A program made the translations under genes and the position numbers. This document shows positions 16,508 through 24,326 of a DNA stretch of 56,341 bases, piece after piece (the stretch's first letter is position 1; every line of letters starts with the position of its first letter). The notes beneath the pieces were generated by a model. It was not told the origin of the DNA. It saw nothing but the letters and a program-made list of their open reading frames with translations, and made no database searches. Location: positions 1 to 56,341 of the forward strand of contig CAUJHR010000001.1 in NCBI GenBank assembly GCA_963205195.1, written 5' to 3'. The stretch comes from Pseudomonadota bacterium (lineage in GTDB: Bacteria > Pseudomonadota > Alphaproteobacteria > Rickettsiales > SXRF01).

Positions 16508-17718
16508 CAAACCTTCTCCAGGCTGCGGATTTTTTCCTGCGGGTCAGAAACAAGGAATTGTTTTATATTACGAACGGCCTGACGAATCCGGTTTTTGTTT
16601 TCAACTAAGGCAATACGCACATATCCTTCCCCACCCGGTCCAAAACCGATTCCAGGAGCAACCGCAACATCGGCATGCTGTAAAAGCAACTTGGAAAATT
16701 CAAGGCATCCGATAGCTTTATAAGCCTCAGGGATCTCCGCCCATAGAAACATTGAAGCATCAGGAATGGTAACTTTCCATCCAGCATCGATCATTCCTTC
16801 TGCAAGTATATCACGGCGGGATTTATACATTGCGCGTAAGTTATCAACATATTCCTGCGGGCCATTAAGCGCAGCTGCAGCAGCCACCTGAACAGGCAGA
16901 AACGTTCCATAATCCAGATATGATTTTATTTTAGTAAGGGCGGCAATAAGTGTTTTATTGCCAACAGCAAAACCTATTCTCCAACCTGCCATTGAATAGG
17001 TTTTACTTACAGTGGTAAATTCAACAGCTATATCCTTTGCGCCTTTCACCTGAAGTATTGATGGTGGTGGATTGCCATTGTAATAGAGTTCGCAGTATGC
17101 AAGATCGGATAATATATAGACTCCGTAATGCCGGCAGATATCCACTACCCTCTCATAGAATTCAAAGTTTGCTGATGCTGCTGTCGGATTGCATGGATAG
17201 TTTACTATAAGAGCCACCGGTTTGCGCTTCCCATCATCAAAAACCGCCTTCAGAGCCGTGAAGAAATCTTCCCCGGTTGAATTAGGGATAGAAACAACTT
17301 CCGCTCCAGCAATTACAAACCCCCACACATGGATAGGATAGCTTGGGTCTGGGACAACGAACCTGTCGCCCGGGCCGGTTATCGCCTGCGCTAGATTAGC
17401 AAGTCCTTCCTTAGAACCAATAGTAACAACAATTTCAGAATCAGGATCGAGAGTTACGCCAAAACGCCTCGCATAATAAGCAGCCTGAGCTTTACGCAAC
17501 CCATGTATCCCGCGTGATAGGGAATAGCGGTGCACCTTTGGGTCTTTCAGTGTTTCACGTAACTTTTCAATAACATGCTGTGGAGGCTGGGAATCCGGGT
17601 TACCCATGCCGAAATCAATAATATCATGGCCAGCGGCACGCGCTGCAGATTTTATTTTATTTACTTCCGCAAACACATAAGGCGGTAGCCGCCCTATCCG
17701 GTAAAAATCTTCTTGCAT
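16507..17718 (-). CDS. PLP-dependent class I/II aminotransferase (AlaC-like)
   Basis: A 403-residue fold-type I aminotransferase. The PLP-binding Lys is in TTVSKTYSMAGWRIGFAVGN. Other marks are IDFGMGNPDSQPP near the N-terminus, VPDPSYPIHVWGFVIAGAEV, and NYPCNPTAA before the PLP-binding Asp and Tyr (ILSDLAYCELYY). The sequence is closest in my memory to the AlaC/LL-diaminopimelate-aminotransferase-like group, which in proteobacteria makes alanine from pyruvate and glutamate. The pairing with hom suggests an amino-acid biosynthetic role, possibly aspartate-family. It sits 14 bp after a lipoprotein gene and overlaps hom. Confidence 0.85.
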   Translation of the reverse strand: MQEDFYRIGRLPPYVFAEVNKIKSAARAAGHDIIDFGMGNPDSQPPQHVIEKLRETLKDPKVHRYSLSRGIHGLRKAQAAYYARRFGVTLDPDSEIVVTIGSKEGLANLAQAITGPGDRFVVPDPSYPIHVWGFVIAGAEVVSIPNSTGEDFFTALKAVFDDGKRKPVALIVNYPCNPTAASANFEFYERVVDICRHYGVYILSDLAYCELYYNGNPPPSILQVKGAKDIAVEFTTVSKTYSMAGWRIGFAVGNKTLIAALTKIKSYLDYGTFLPVQVAAAAALNGPQEYVDNLRAMYKSRRDILAEGMIDAGWKVTIPDASMFLWAEIPEAYKAIGCLEFSKLLLQHADVAVAPGIGFGPGGEGYVRIALVENKNRIRQAVRNIKQFLVSDPQEKIRSLEKV

Positions 17719-17732
17719 AAACTATATCAGTA

Positions 17733-19259
17733 TTAATTAGTGTGTTGGCTTCTACGTGCTTCATAACGTGATGCGGGAAGCGTTTTAATAAGGTCAGTAG
17801 ATGGCAAAGCCGAGTTATTGACTGCCGGTGCAGTTGGTTGCTGCGTACCAGCAGACGGGGCTGAAACAACCTGTGCGGTATTTTCCGCAGGTGCCGAAAT
17901 ATTAACAGCATCAAGCGACACTAATGGTGCTACTGTTTGCTCTTTTTCAACAGAAGGCTGGGTTGATGATGAAGAAAATAAATTATCAAAGAAACTTGGG
18001 GGTTCAGCGACAGGAACCGGCTGGCTAATATCCTTGCTGCCCTGCTCGAAAGCAGGCGCAGGAGATTGAGCAACTTCCTTGTTATTTTCTTCCTTTTTTT
18101 CTTCAGAAGGAGGAACAGGGAGGGATGCGATCTTCTCATCAATCTTATTATCAGATTTGCCAGATAAAGATTTCATTACATTGTCAAATGCGGAGCTTGT
18201 CTTTTCTGCCTCAGGTTGGGTTACTGTGGCATTGCGAACAATTGTAACTGGTGGCATTGGGGGTTCATTTGAAGAAACAGATGAACCATTGGCAGATACT
18301 ATATTTGTAGATGAGGAACTAGCAGGGCTGGAACCTGAAACTTCACGGTCTAAGGAAATTTTTTCCTGCTGCGCGGCACCATGCTCAGATTTAAGTTCAT
18401 TGAAATTTTGCTGCTGGGCATTTTTTACAGCTTCAAATTCAGCTGGCTTTTCCGGCACAGACGATATTTGCGGGTAAGGTTGAGATGGTTCTGACTTTTC
18501 ATCTGATCCAAAGAAGTTAAGTTTTGAGCCTATGCTTCCAAGCAATGTTTCATCTGACTTGGCATCAGAAGCAGGTTTAATAGAATCGCTAGCATTAACC
18601 TTAACCGGCTCCAGGGTATTTACTGTATTTGTATTAATGGATTTTGCCATTTCTGGAGAGGGCGATTTAATAGCTTCTGCATTTGTTATAACATTTGCTG
18701 GTTGCGGCTTTTGTTCAACCACAACATTTTTTACCTGCGGCTCAACAATAGGAGCGCCTCCCCTTGGTATATATGGATTACCAATGATCTGCTTCCGTAC
18801 TGGAGCTGGCGCCTGGGCTGGTGCAGCTTGCTGCACTAAAGGCTTTACAGGTTCTGCCACCGGTTCATCATAGGTAAATAAACGGGTGAAAAAATTCCCG
18901 TCATCAGATTTATCTGTATCGTGAACGGTAGAGCTTTTATCAACTGATACATCAGACTGCTGGATGCTGGTACCATATTGGTCGTAAGGGTTATCAAGAG
19001 CCACTTCGGTTTTTTGTGGTGTAACATTGGTAACCATTGGTGGTAACTTATTAGCAGAAGGCGCAGTAACACTCCGCGGGTTCAACGCAGGGCGACGGTG
19101 TGCGCCACCTTCATAATCAACTTCCCTTTCCCCATTGATAGATTCCCACAAATGTGATGTTGCCGTACAGCCAGAAAGCAAGATAATTGCTGAAACGCCA
19201 ACATAAAGGCTGCGCGATAAAGCTACATTTGTCTTTGTTAAGAATAATTTATCTTTCAT
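17733..19259 (-). CDS. Large low-complexity lipoprotein of unknown function
   Basis: I do not recognise the product. The start MKDKLFLTKTNVALS (ATG 19259) fits a lipoprotein signal better than the upstream in-frame ATG (19271). The lipobox is IILLSGC followed by TATS, so the mature protein would be lipid-anchored at the Cys. The remaining 470 residues are rich in Pro, Ser, Ala, Val, Asn, and Glu, with repeated short motifs (SIGSKLNFFGSD, FFDNLFSSSS, FFTRLFTYDE) spaced through disordered sequence. These look like short linear binding motifs. It is cotranscribed with the aminotransferase and hom, which are unrelated to envelope function, so the operon gives no functional clue. Confidence 0.7.
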   Translation of the reverse strand: MKDKLFLTKTNVALSRSLYVGVSAIILLSGCTATSHLWESINGEREVDYEGGAHRRPALNPRSVTAPSANKLPPMVTNVTPQKTEVALDNPYDQYGTSIQQSDVSVDKSSTVHDTDKSDDGNFFTRLFTYDEPVAEPVKPLVQQAAPAQAPAPVRKQIIGNPYIPRGGAPIVEPQVKNVVVEQKPQPANVITNAEAIKSPSPEMAKSINTNTVNTLEPVKVNASDSIKPASDAKSDETLLGSIGSKLNFFGSDEKSEPSQPYPQISSVPEKPAEFEAVKNAQQQNFNELKSEHGAAQQEKISLDREVSGSSPASSSSTNIVSANGSSVSSNEPPMPPVTIVRNATVTQPEAEKTSSAFDNVMKSLSGKSDNKIDEKIASLPVPPSEEKKEENNKEVAQSPAPAFEQGSKDISQPVPVAEPPSFFDNLFSSSSTQPSVEKEQTVAPLVSLDAVNISAPAENTAQVVSAPSAGTQQPTAPAVNNSALPSTDLIKTLPASRYEARRSQHTN

Positions 19260-19427
19260 CTTGTTTTCCATAATTCAGGTTCCAATATGTAAATTTGTAG
19301 TTTAATTAGTTGCGAGCAAATCCACAACATGCTTAGATAAGGTATATAGCAGAGGGTTGGTATATGCAATTACCTAATTTGTTATTACTACCTGTTTTTT
19401 AAGTAAGAGTTTTAGACATTAGTCCAT

Positions 19428-21257
19428 ATGGCAAATAGCAGCTCAACTAACGATAAACAAAGCAATCCCCAAGGCAATTCTGGCAATTTTACCCATGATC
19501 CCTCTGAATTTGCAGGGAATATGGCAAAAGCTGCCGAAAAGTGCCAGCTGATAATGCAGGAATTCCTGTCAAGACAGGCCCTTGATGCAACTAATACACC
19601 AGTTGACCCACTTAATATAGGAAATGCCTTTGCTGAGCTATTTACCCGCCTAATGAGCGACCCGGTTGGGATAGTAGAGAAGCAGTTTAATCTATGGCAG
19701 GATTACATGTTTTTATGGCAAAAGACCACCCAGAAGCTTTTAGGGGAGGAGCAGGAGCCAGTTATTACGCCGGATAGCCGTGACAAGCGCTTTAAAGATG
19801 CGGCCTGGGAGCAAAATGCCGTTTTTGATTTCCTTAAGCAATCCTATTTATTATCAGCGCGCTGGATGCAGCAATCAGTCAGTGGGGTTGAGGGCCTGGA
19901 ATCCCATGATGCGCGTAAGATTGATTTTTATACCCGCCAGTTCATAGATGCTATGTCACCCAGTAATTTCTTGATGACTAATCCTGAAGTTCTCAAAGCA
20001 ACCATTGACAGCAATGGCGAAAACCTGGTTAAGGGATTGGAAAACCTATTGGAAGATATCGAGCGCGGCAAAGGAAGCCTGCGTATAAGCATGACAGATA
20101 ATACTGCTTTTACAGTAGGAAAGAATTTAGCCATTACCAAAGGAAAGGTGATTTTCCGCAATGACCTGATGGAACTTATACAATATGAGGCAACTACTAA
20201 GGAAGTGTTCAAAACGCCTGTTTTAGTAATGCCTGCATGGATAAACAAATATTACATACTTGATTTGCAACCGGAAAACTCCTGCGTTAAATGGCTGATT
20301 GACCAAGGACATACTGTTTTTGTTATTTCATGGGTTAATCCTGATGAGTCATTGAGCAAAAAGGGCTTTGACAATTACATGATGGAAGGCCCTCTGGCCG
20401 CACTTGATGCAATTGAGAAAGCAACAGGCGAGAAAGAAACCAGCGTATTCGCCTATTGCCTGGGCGGAACGCTGCTATCGATAACTCTTGCATGGCTGCA
20501 TGCTAAAAAGCAACAGCACCGCGTAAAATCTGCGACTTATTTAACAACGATGATCGATTTTTCTGAAGCCGGAGAACTTTCAGTATTTATTGATGAGGAA
20601 CAGCTAAAGCTACTTGAAACCCGAATGTCACAGCAGGGTTATCTCGAAGGCAGCGAAATGGCGATGACCTTTAATATGCTGCGGGCAAATGACCTGATAT
20701 GGTCTTTTGTAGTGAATAATTACCTGCTGGGTAAGGATCCCTTCCCATTCGATCTGCTTTACTGGAATTCTGATTCAACGCGCATGCCTGCGACAATGCA
20801 TAGCTTTTATCTGCGTAATATGTACCAGAGCAACAAACTTATAAAGCCAGGTGAACTTAATATAGGCGGAGTTCCTATCGACCTAAGGACTATTACCACC
20901 CCAACCTATATGCTCTCAACCCGTGAAGACCATATAGCGCCATGGAAATCAACTTACGCTGCAACCCAGATTTTTAGCAGCGACATACGTTTCGTGCTAG
21001 CAGCCTCTGGCCATATAGCTGGGGTCATAAATCCACCAAGCAAACAAAAATACTGCCATTGGATAAATGACAATCTTCCAAAATCAGCAGATGAGTGGCT
21101 GGCAAATGCCAAGGAATATCCTGGCTCATGGTGGCCAGACTGGATCAAATGGCAAATGCAATTTGCGGGAGAAAAGGTAGCGGCACGTAAAATAGGTGAA
21201 GGTAAATTAAAACCGATTGAAGATGCTCCGGGAAGCTATGTGAGAGTAATAGTGTGA
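19428..21257 (+). CDS. phaC: Class I poly(3-hydroxyalkanoate) synthase
   Basis: Polymerises (R)-3-hydroxyacyl-CoA into storage polyester at granules. The 609-residue protein has the PhaC N-terminal domain (FAGNMAKAAEKCQLIMQEFL and onward) and an alpha/beta-hydrolase core with the lipase-like box FAYCLGGTLL, in which Cys344 is the nucleophile. Asp501 (TREDHIAPW) and His529 (ASGHIAGVINPP) complete the triad. The tail PGSWWPDWIKWQ is typical of class I enzymes. No phaA, phaB, phasin or regulator is adjacent. It is divergent from the lipoprotein gene and ends 16 bp from the convergent yqgE. Confidence 0.96.
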   Translation: MANSSSTNDKQSNPQGNSGNFTHDPSEFAGNMAKAAEKCQLIMQEFLSRQALDATNTPVDPLNIGNAFAELFTRLMSDPVGIVEKQFNLWQDYMFLWQKTTQKLLGEEQEPVITPDSRDKRFKDAAWEQNAVFDFLKQSYLLSARWMQQSVSGVEGLESHDARKIDFYTRQFIDAMSPSNFLMTNPEVLKATIDSNGENLVKGLENLLEDIERGKGSLRISMTDNTAFTVGKNLAITKGKVIFRNDLMELIQYEATTKEVFKTPVLVMPAWINKYYILDLQPENSCVKWLIDQGHTVFVISWVNPDESLSKKGFDNYMMEGPLAALDAIEKATGEKETSVFAYCLGGTLLSITLAWLHAKKQQHRVKSATYLTTMIDFSEAGELSVFIDEEQLKLLETRMSQQGYLEGSEMAMTFNMLRANDLIWSFVVNNYLLGKDPFPFDLLYWNSDSTRMPATMHSFYLRNMYQSNKLIKPGELNIGGVPIDLRTITTPTYMLSTREDHIAPWKSTYAATQIFSSDIRFVLAASGHIAGVINPPSKQKYCHWINDNLPKSADEWLANAKEYPGSWWPDWIKWQMQFAGEKVAARKIGEGKLKPIEDAPGSYVRVIV

Positions 21258-21273
21258 TCCTTGATTAGGATAA

Positions 21274-21909
21274 TTAGGCGTGACCAACGCTATTTGAGAA
21301 GTTACCTACATCAAACCCTAAAGAAGCGATTGAAAGCCCCCACTTCATATCATTTTCTGTATCAAACAACAATTGCTTGGTTGCTGAGGTTACAATCCAG
21401 CTGCCACTTTCCATTTCAGCCTCAAGCTGCCCTGCGGTCCAGCCTGCGTAACCCAAAGCAAGCAATCCCTGCTTAGGGCCATTGCCTTTAGCTATTGCCT
21501 GTAATACATCGGCATTGGAGGTAACGGTCAGGCCTTCATGGTTAAAAATAGCGCCATTAGCATTAAATTCATCACTATGAATTATAAATCCACGGTTACT
21601 TTCAACCGGCCCGCCAAAATGAACTGGCAGGTTGCGCCCGCTGCCACTTTCCATGTTAAGCTGCTCCATTATATCATCAATACCTACATTCTCAACCGGA
21701 TAATTGACTATGATCCCCATAGCCCCGGTTTCATTATGCATGCACATATATATAACTGCGCGAGTGAAGCATGATTCCTGAAGTGATGGGGAAGCAACAA
21801 GGAATTTACCGGCAATTGAGCCAGGCGCCTGTGCCGTAGCAGAATTTTCAGCGGATTTAAGATCCGCCAGCGATGATTTTAACTTTGAGAGAGTTATATC
21901 TTTTATCAT
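21274..21909 (-). CDS. YqgE/AlgH family protein
   Basis: A 211-residue protein of the UPF0301 family. Recognisable features are GKFLVASPSLQESCFTRAVI, NETGAMGIIVNYPVENV, the segment VHFGGPVESNRGFIIHSDEF and LLALGYAGWTAGQLEAEMES. The biochemical function of the family is not established; a regulatory link to alginate was proposed in Pseudomonas. The first 40 residues (rich in Ser, Lys and Ala) are an extra N-terminal extension relative to the usual 180-190 residues. An internal ATG is not well placed to replace the start. It is last in the minus-strand run that begins with the secretin gene. Confidence 0.9.
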   Translation of the reverse strand: MIKDITLSKLKSSLADLKSAENSATAQAPGSIAGKFLVASPSLQESCFTRAVIYMCMHNETGAMGIIVNYPVENVGIDDIMEQLNMESGSGRNLPVHFGGPVESNRGFIIHSDEFNANGAIFNHEGLTVTSNADVLQAIAKGNGPKQGLLALGYAGWTAGQLEAEMESGSWIVTSATKQLLFDTENDMKWGLSIASLGFDVGNFSNSVGHA

Positions 21910-21948
21910 GACTATTAATATAGACTATTTTATATAAATTAAAAGGGG

Positions 21949-22806
21949 CTATTTAGAATAATTTGCCCACGCAGCAGGGCTGATTTCCAGCCTGCTGCCT
22001 AAACATGTAAGCGGCTCATTATTTCTCTTTGCGACCTCATATTCTTCATTATATAATTGGGCAAGACCGACATTTCCCTCTGAGGTACGAATTTCCCCAA
22101 TTATTTTATTACCAGCCATAATTTTTTCTCCACAAGCTGGTAATACCGAATCCGATATGGCACCATAAAAGGACTTCCGAACTTGTCCACGGAATTTGCT
22201 TCGTGCAGTTACCTCCTGCCCTACATAGCAACCTTTTGAAAAATCAACCCCATGCAACTCCTCAAAACCGCACTCTAGCAATAATGACTTTTCTATTATC
22301 ATATCCCTAGTATCGGGCACAGTTAATGAAAGCCTGAATTTTTCATATTCACCCTGCCCTACTTCATTGCATTTATTAGAAACAATAAACTCTTTAATTG
22401 AATCTTCTGTTCCAAGCATTCGATAACCTATTTCGGGCAAACGTGGATCAGGATAAATTTTGCAACCTGCCTGGATAGGTGAGAACGAATCACTTCCCCA
22501 TAATGCTGCTGCTAAGAACTCCTCTTTCATAATAATTTCAACTTTTGAGCGCAGTTTATATAAGCTGAGCCTTGCAAATAAATCCCTTGCCCTATCAGCC
22601 TGAATATCAATAAATATTTTTCCCTGCGCGGGCACAAGGAAAAAATCATGCAGGAACCTGCCCTGCGGTGAAAGTAACGCAGCATAAATGGATTTATTTT
22701 CTAGCAGAATTCTCGCATCGTTGCTTATCAGCCCTTGTAGGAAATCAATACTGTCATCGCCACTCAAACCAATTACAGCCCGTGTCCGTAAAAACGTACA
22801 AAACAT
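21949..22806 (-). CDS. ygfZ: Folate-binding YgfZ/GcvT-like protein (IBA57 homologue)
   Basis: A tetrahydrofolate-dependent factor for assembly or repair of Fe-S clusters. It is a 285-residue protein with the diagnostic KGCYVGQE motif (GVDFSKGCYVGQEVTARSKF), which includes the functional Cys. The N-terminus AVIGLSGDDSIDFLQGLISN and the early GRFLHDFFLVPAQGKIFIDI are typical. It lies 4 bp after the 243-codon gene, so they are cotranscribed. Gene order with yqgE (39 bp gap) suggests an operon of housekeeping functions following a membrane-protein cluster. Confidence 0.93.
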   Translation of the reverse strand: MFCTFLRTRAVIGLSGDDSIDFLQGLISNDARILLENKSIYAALLSPQGRFLHDFFLVPAQGKIFIDIQADRARDLFARLSLYKLRSKVEIIMKEEFLAAALWGSDSFSPIQAGCKIYPDPRLPEIGYRMLGTEDSIKEFIVSNKCNEVGQGEYEKFRLSLTVPDTRDMIIEKSLLLECGFEELHGVDFSKGCYVGQEVTARSKFRGQVRKSFYGAISDSVLPACGEKIMAGNKIIGEIRTSEGNVGLAQLYNEEYEVAKRNNEPLTCLGSRLEISPAAWANYSK

Positions 22807-22810
22807 ATAG

Positions 22811-23542
22811 CTATTTATTGTTGTTTTTCTTATCTTTTGAATCTTGTATTTTTTCTAATCTGTGCAAGCGTTCTTTAATAAAATAGGTCATGTATTTAAG
22901 GTCCATATCTTTTATATCCTTAGACTCTGCATGCTCTTTAATAGTCTGCATTATATTATAAGCATCTTCCATTTCACCGCGTTTTTCACGCACTACAGCA
23001 GCCATCTGCTGTGCCCATACGGGAACAGTTTTATCTACTAAAGGTGCCGAAACCTTAAGTGCCAGGTCATTATCATTAAGCTTATGCATAGCAAGGTAAA
23101 TAGACTGCACCAGCCACCACCATTTGCCTCCTACATCGCGTGTTGAATGAGTATAAAGATAATCGACAACATAGCGTACATCCGCTGTATTCTGTGTCTG
23201 GCTGAAATAATAAGTTGCCATTGCCGGTATCATATTTGATTTTGCATCAAGTTCATCAAGCAGATTAAACCACATATAAAGTTTATTGAAATCATAATAA
23301 CGCAATGATGTGGAACGGCCAAAAGTATCCCCGGCATTTTGGATATTGAATGCAAGGATACGAAAATAGAACTGGTCATCCCCAAAGGTCATTGCATGCA
23401 ATGCCTGCCTGCCGGGGACATCAGGCACAATACCCATTTCAGGCACTATTCCTTTTGTTTTATACCAATATCCCAATTGCATAAATACAAGTATTGCCAG
23501 TATAAGGCATAAGCGAAAGGAATTTCTTATAGTTTCTAACAT
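22811..23542 (-). CDS. Membrane-anchored TPR-like protein of unknown function
   Basis: I recognise no specific family. The 243-residue protein has one N-terminal membrane segment (LCLILAILVFMQLGYWY) and otherwise soluble helical sequence with tetratrico-like pairs (WWWLVQSIYLAMHKLNDNDL, WAQQMAAVVREKRGEMEDAY, NIMQTIKEHAESKDIKDMDL). The C-terminus is lysine-rich. The gene begins 2 bp after the permease-like gene and ends 4 bp before ygfZ. The close spacing with the ABC-2-like gene suggests the two products act together in the inner membrane. No ATPase gene is next to them. Confidence 0.7.
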   Translation of the reverse strand: MLETIRNSFRLCLILAILVFMQLGYWYKTKGIVPEMGIVPDVPGRQALHAMTFGDDQFYFRILAFNIQNAGDTFGRSTSLRYYDFNKLYMWFNLLDELDAKSNMIPAMATYYFSQTQNTADVRYVVDYLYTHSTRDVGGKWWWLVQSIYLAMHKLNDNDLALKVSAPLVDKTVPVWAQQMAAVVREKRGEMEDAYNIMQTIKEHAESKDIKDMDLKYMTYFIKERLHRLEKIQDSKDKKNNNK

Positions 23543-23544
23543 AA

Positions 23545-24303
23545 TTAAAACTGCTTGCGGCGGAAATCAATCATGGTGGCTACTAATAACAAAGGTATAA
23601 AAATTAGTGCCTGGGCCAAATAAACGTGCCATTCCTGTGCACTGGCAAAACCATATATCAACCACTCGCTCTTGCCAAAAAAATCAAGGCGCGGAAGCAA
23701 AGTTGAGATGCCTTGCAATGCAACTTTAAGAACAATGAATTTAGGCTGGTTGAACATTCCTGAATTTGAGGTAAATACGAAAAACGCCATCATCCTTGAC
23801 AGCACATAAAAACCCATGCAGCCAAGAACCGAGGTAACTGCGCTACGCATAGTAAATGCAGAAAACAATGCAAGGGCAACCACCATCCCCATCTCCAATA
23901 CCAAACTTATGGACCAGCCTATGAATCCTGCAATATTATTAACTCCAATAAATGCAATGATTGCTATAACTGGAATGGTTAGCAGTAAACCTACAAATGC
24001 AAAACCCAACCAATAGGAAAAAACTAAGTTTGAGCGTGAAATAGGGCGTGAAAGTATAACATCAATCTCTTTGGTGTCGAAGGCATTGCGTATATGGAAG
24101 CAAATAAAAACAATCAGCCCCGCCATAAGTATCAGGCGTGCGGAAGATGATGCAAAAGTAAGCGTCATTTCTTTTTCTTCGATAAAAGCTGTGCTTCCAA
24201 GGGTTGCTGAAATTGCAGTAGCAACTAATATCCCTAAGACAAGGCCGATGAAAAGCCAGTCGCGCAGGGCGGTTATCATTATATACCGTATGTTGGTTAA
24301 CAT
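23545..24303 (-). CDS. ABC-2 type permease-like membrane protein
   Basis: The 252-residue protein has six likely membrane segments. A conserved cytoplasmic loop reads RNAFDTKEIDVILSRPISRS, the pattern of ABC-2/NosY-type permeases (COG1277) before the second helix pair. This class exports substrates with an ATPase encoded nearby, but no ATPase is present in this window, so the transporter is incomplete or its ATPase is elsewhere. It starts 23 bp downstream of the secretin gene and is followed at 2 bp by the TPR-like gene. Function and substrate are unknown. Confidence 0.75.
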   Translation of the reverse strand: MLTNIRYIMITALRDWLFIGLVLGILVATAISATLGSTAFIEEKEMTLTFASSSARLILMAGLIVFICFHIRNAFDTKEIDVILSRPISRSNLVFSYWLGFAFVGLLLTIPVIAIIAFIGVNNIAGFIGWSISLVLEMGMVVALALFSAFTMRSAVTSVLGCMGFYVLSRMMAFFVFTSNSGMFNQPKFIVLKVALQGISTLLPRLDFFGKSEWLIYGFASAQEWHVYLAQALIFIPLLLVATMIDFRRKQF

Positions 24304-24326
24304 TAGAGATCCTCTGTAGATTTTAT

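Noticed and set aside
15200..16510. TTG as start of hom
   Set aside because: The ATG three bases downstream overlaps the upstream stop as TGATG, which is the usual coupled arrangement.
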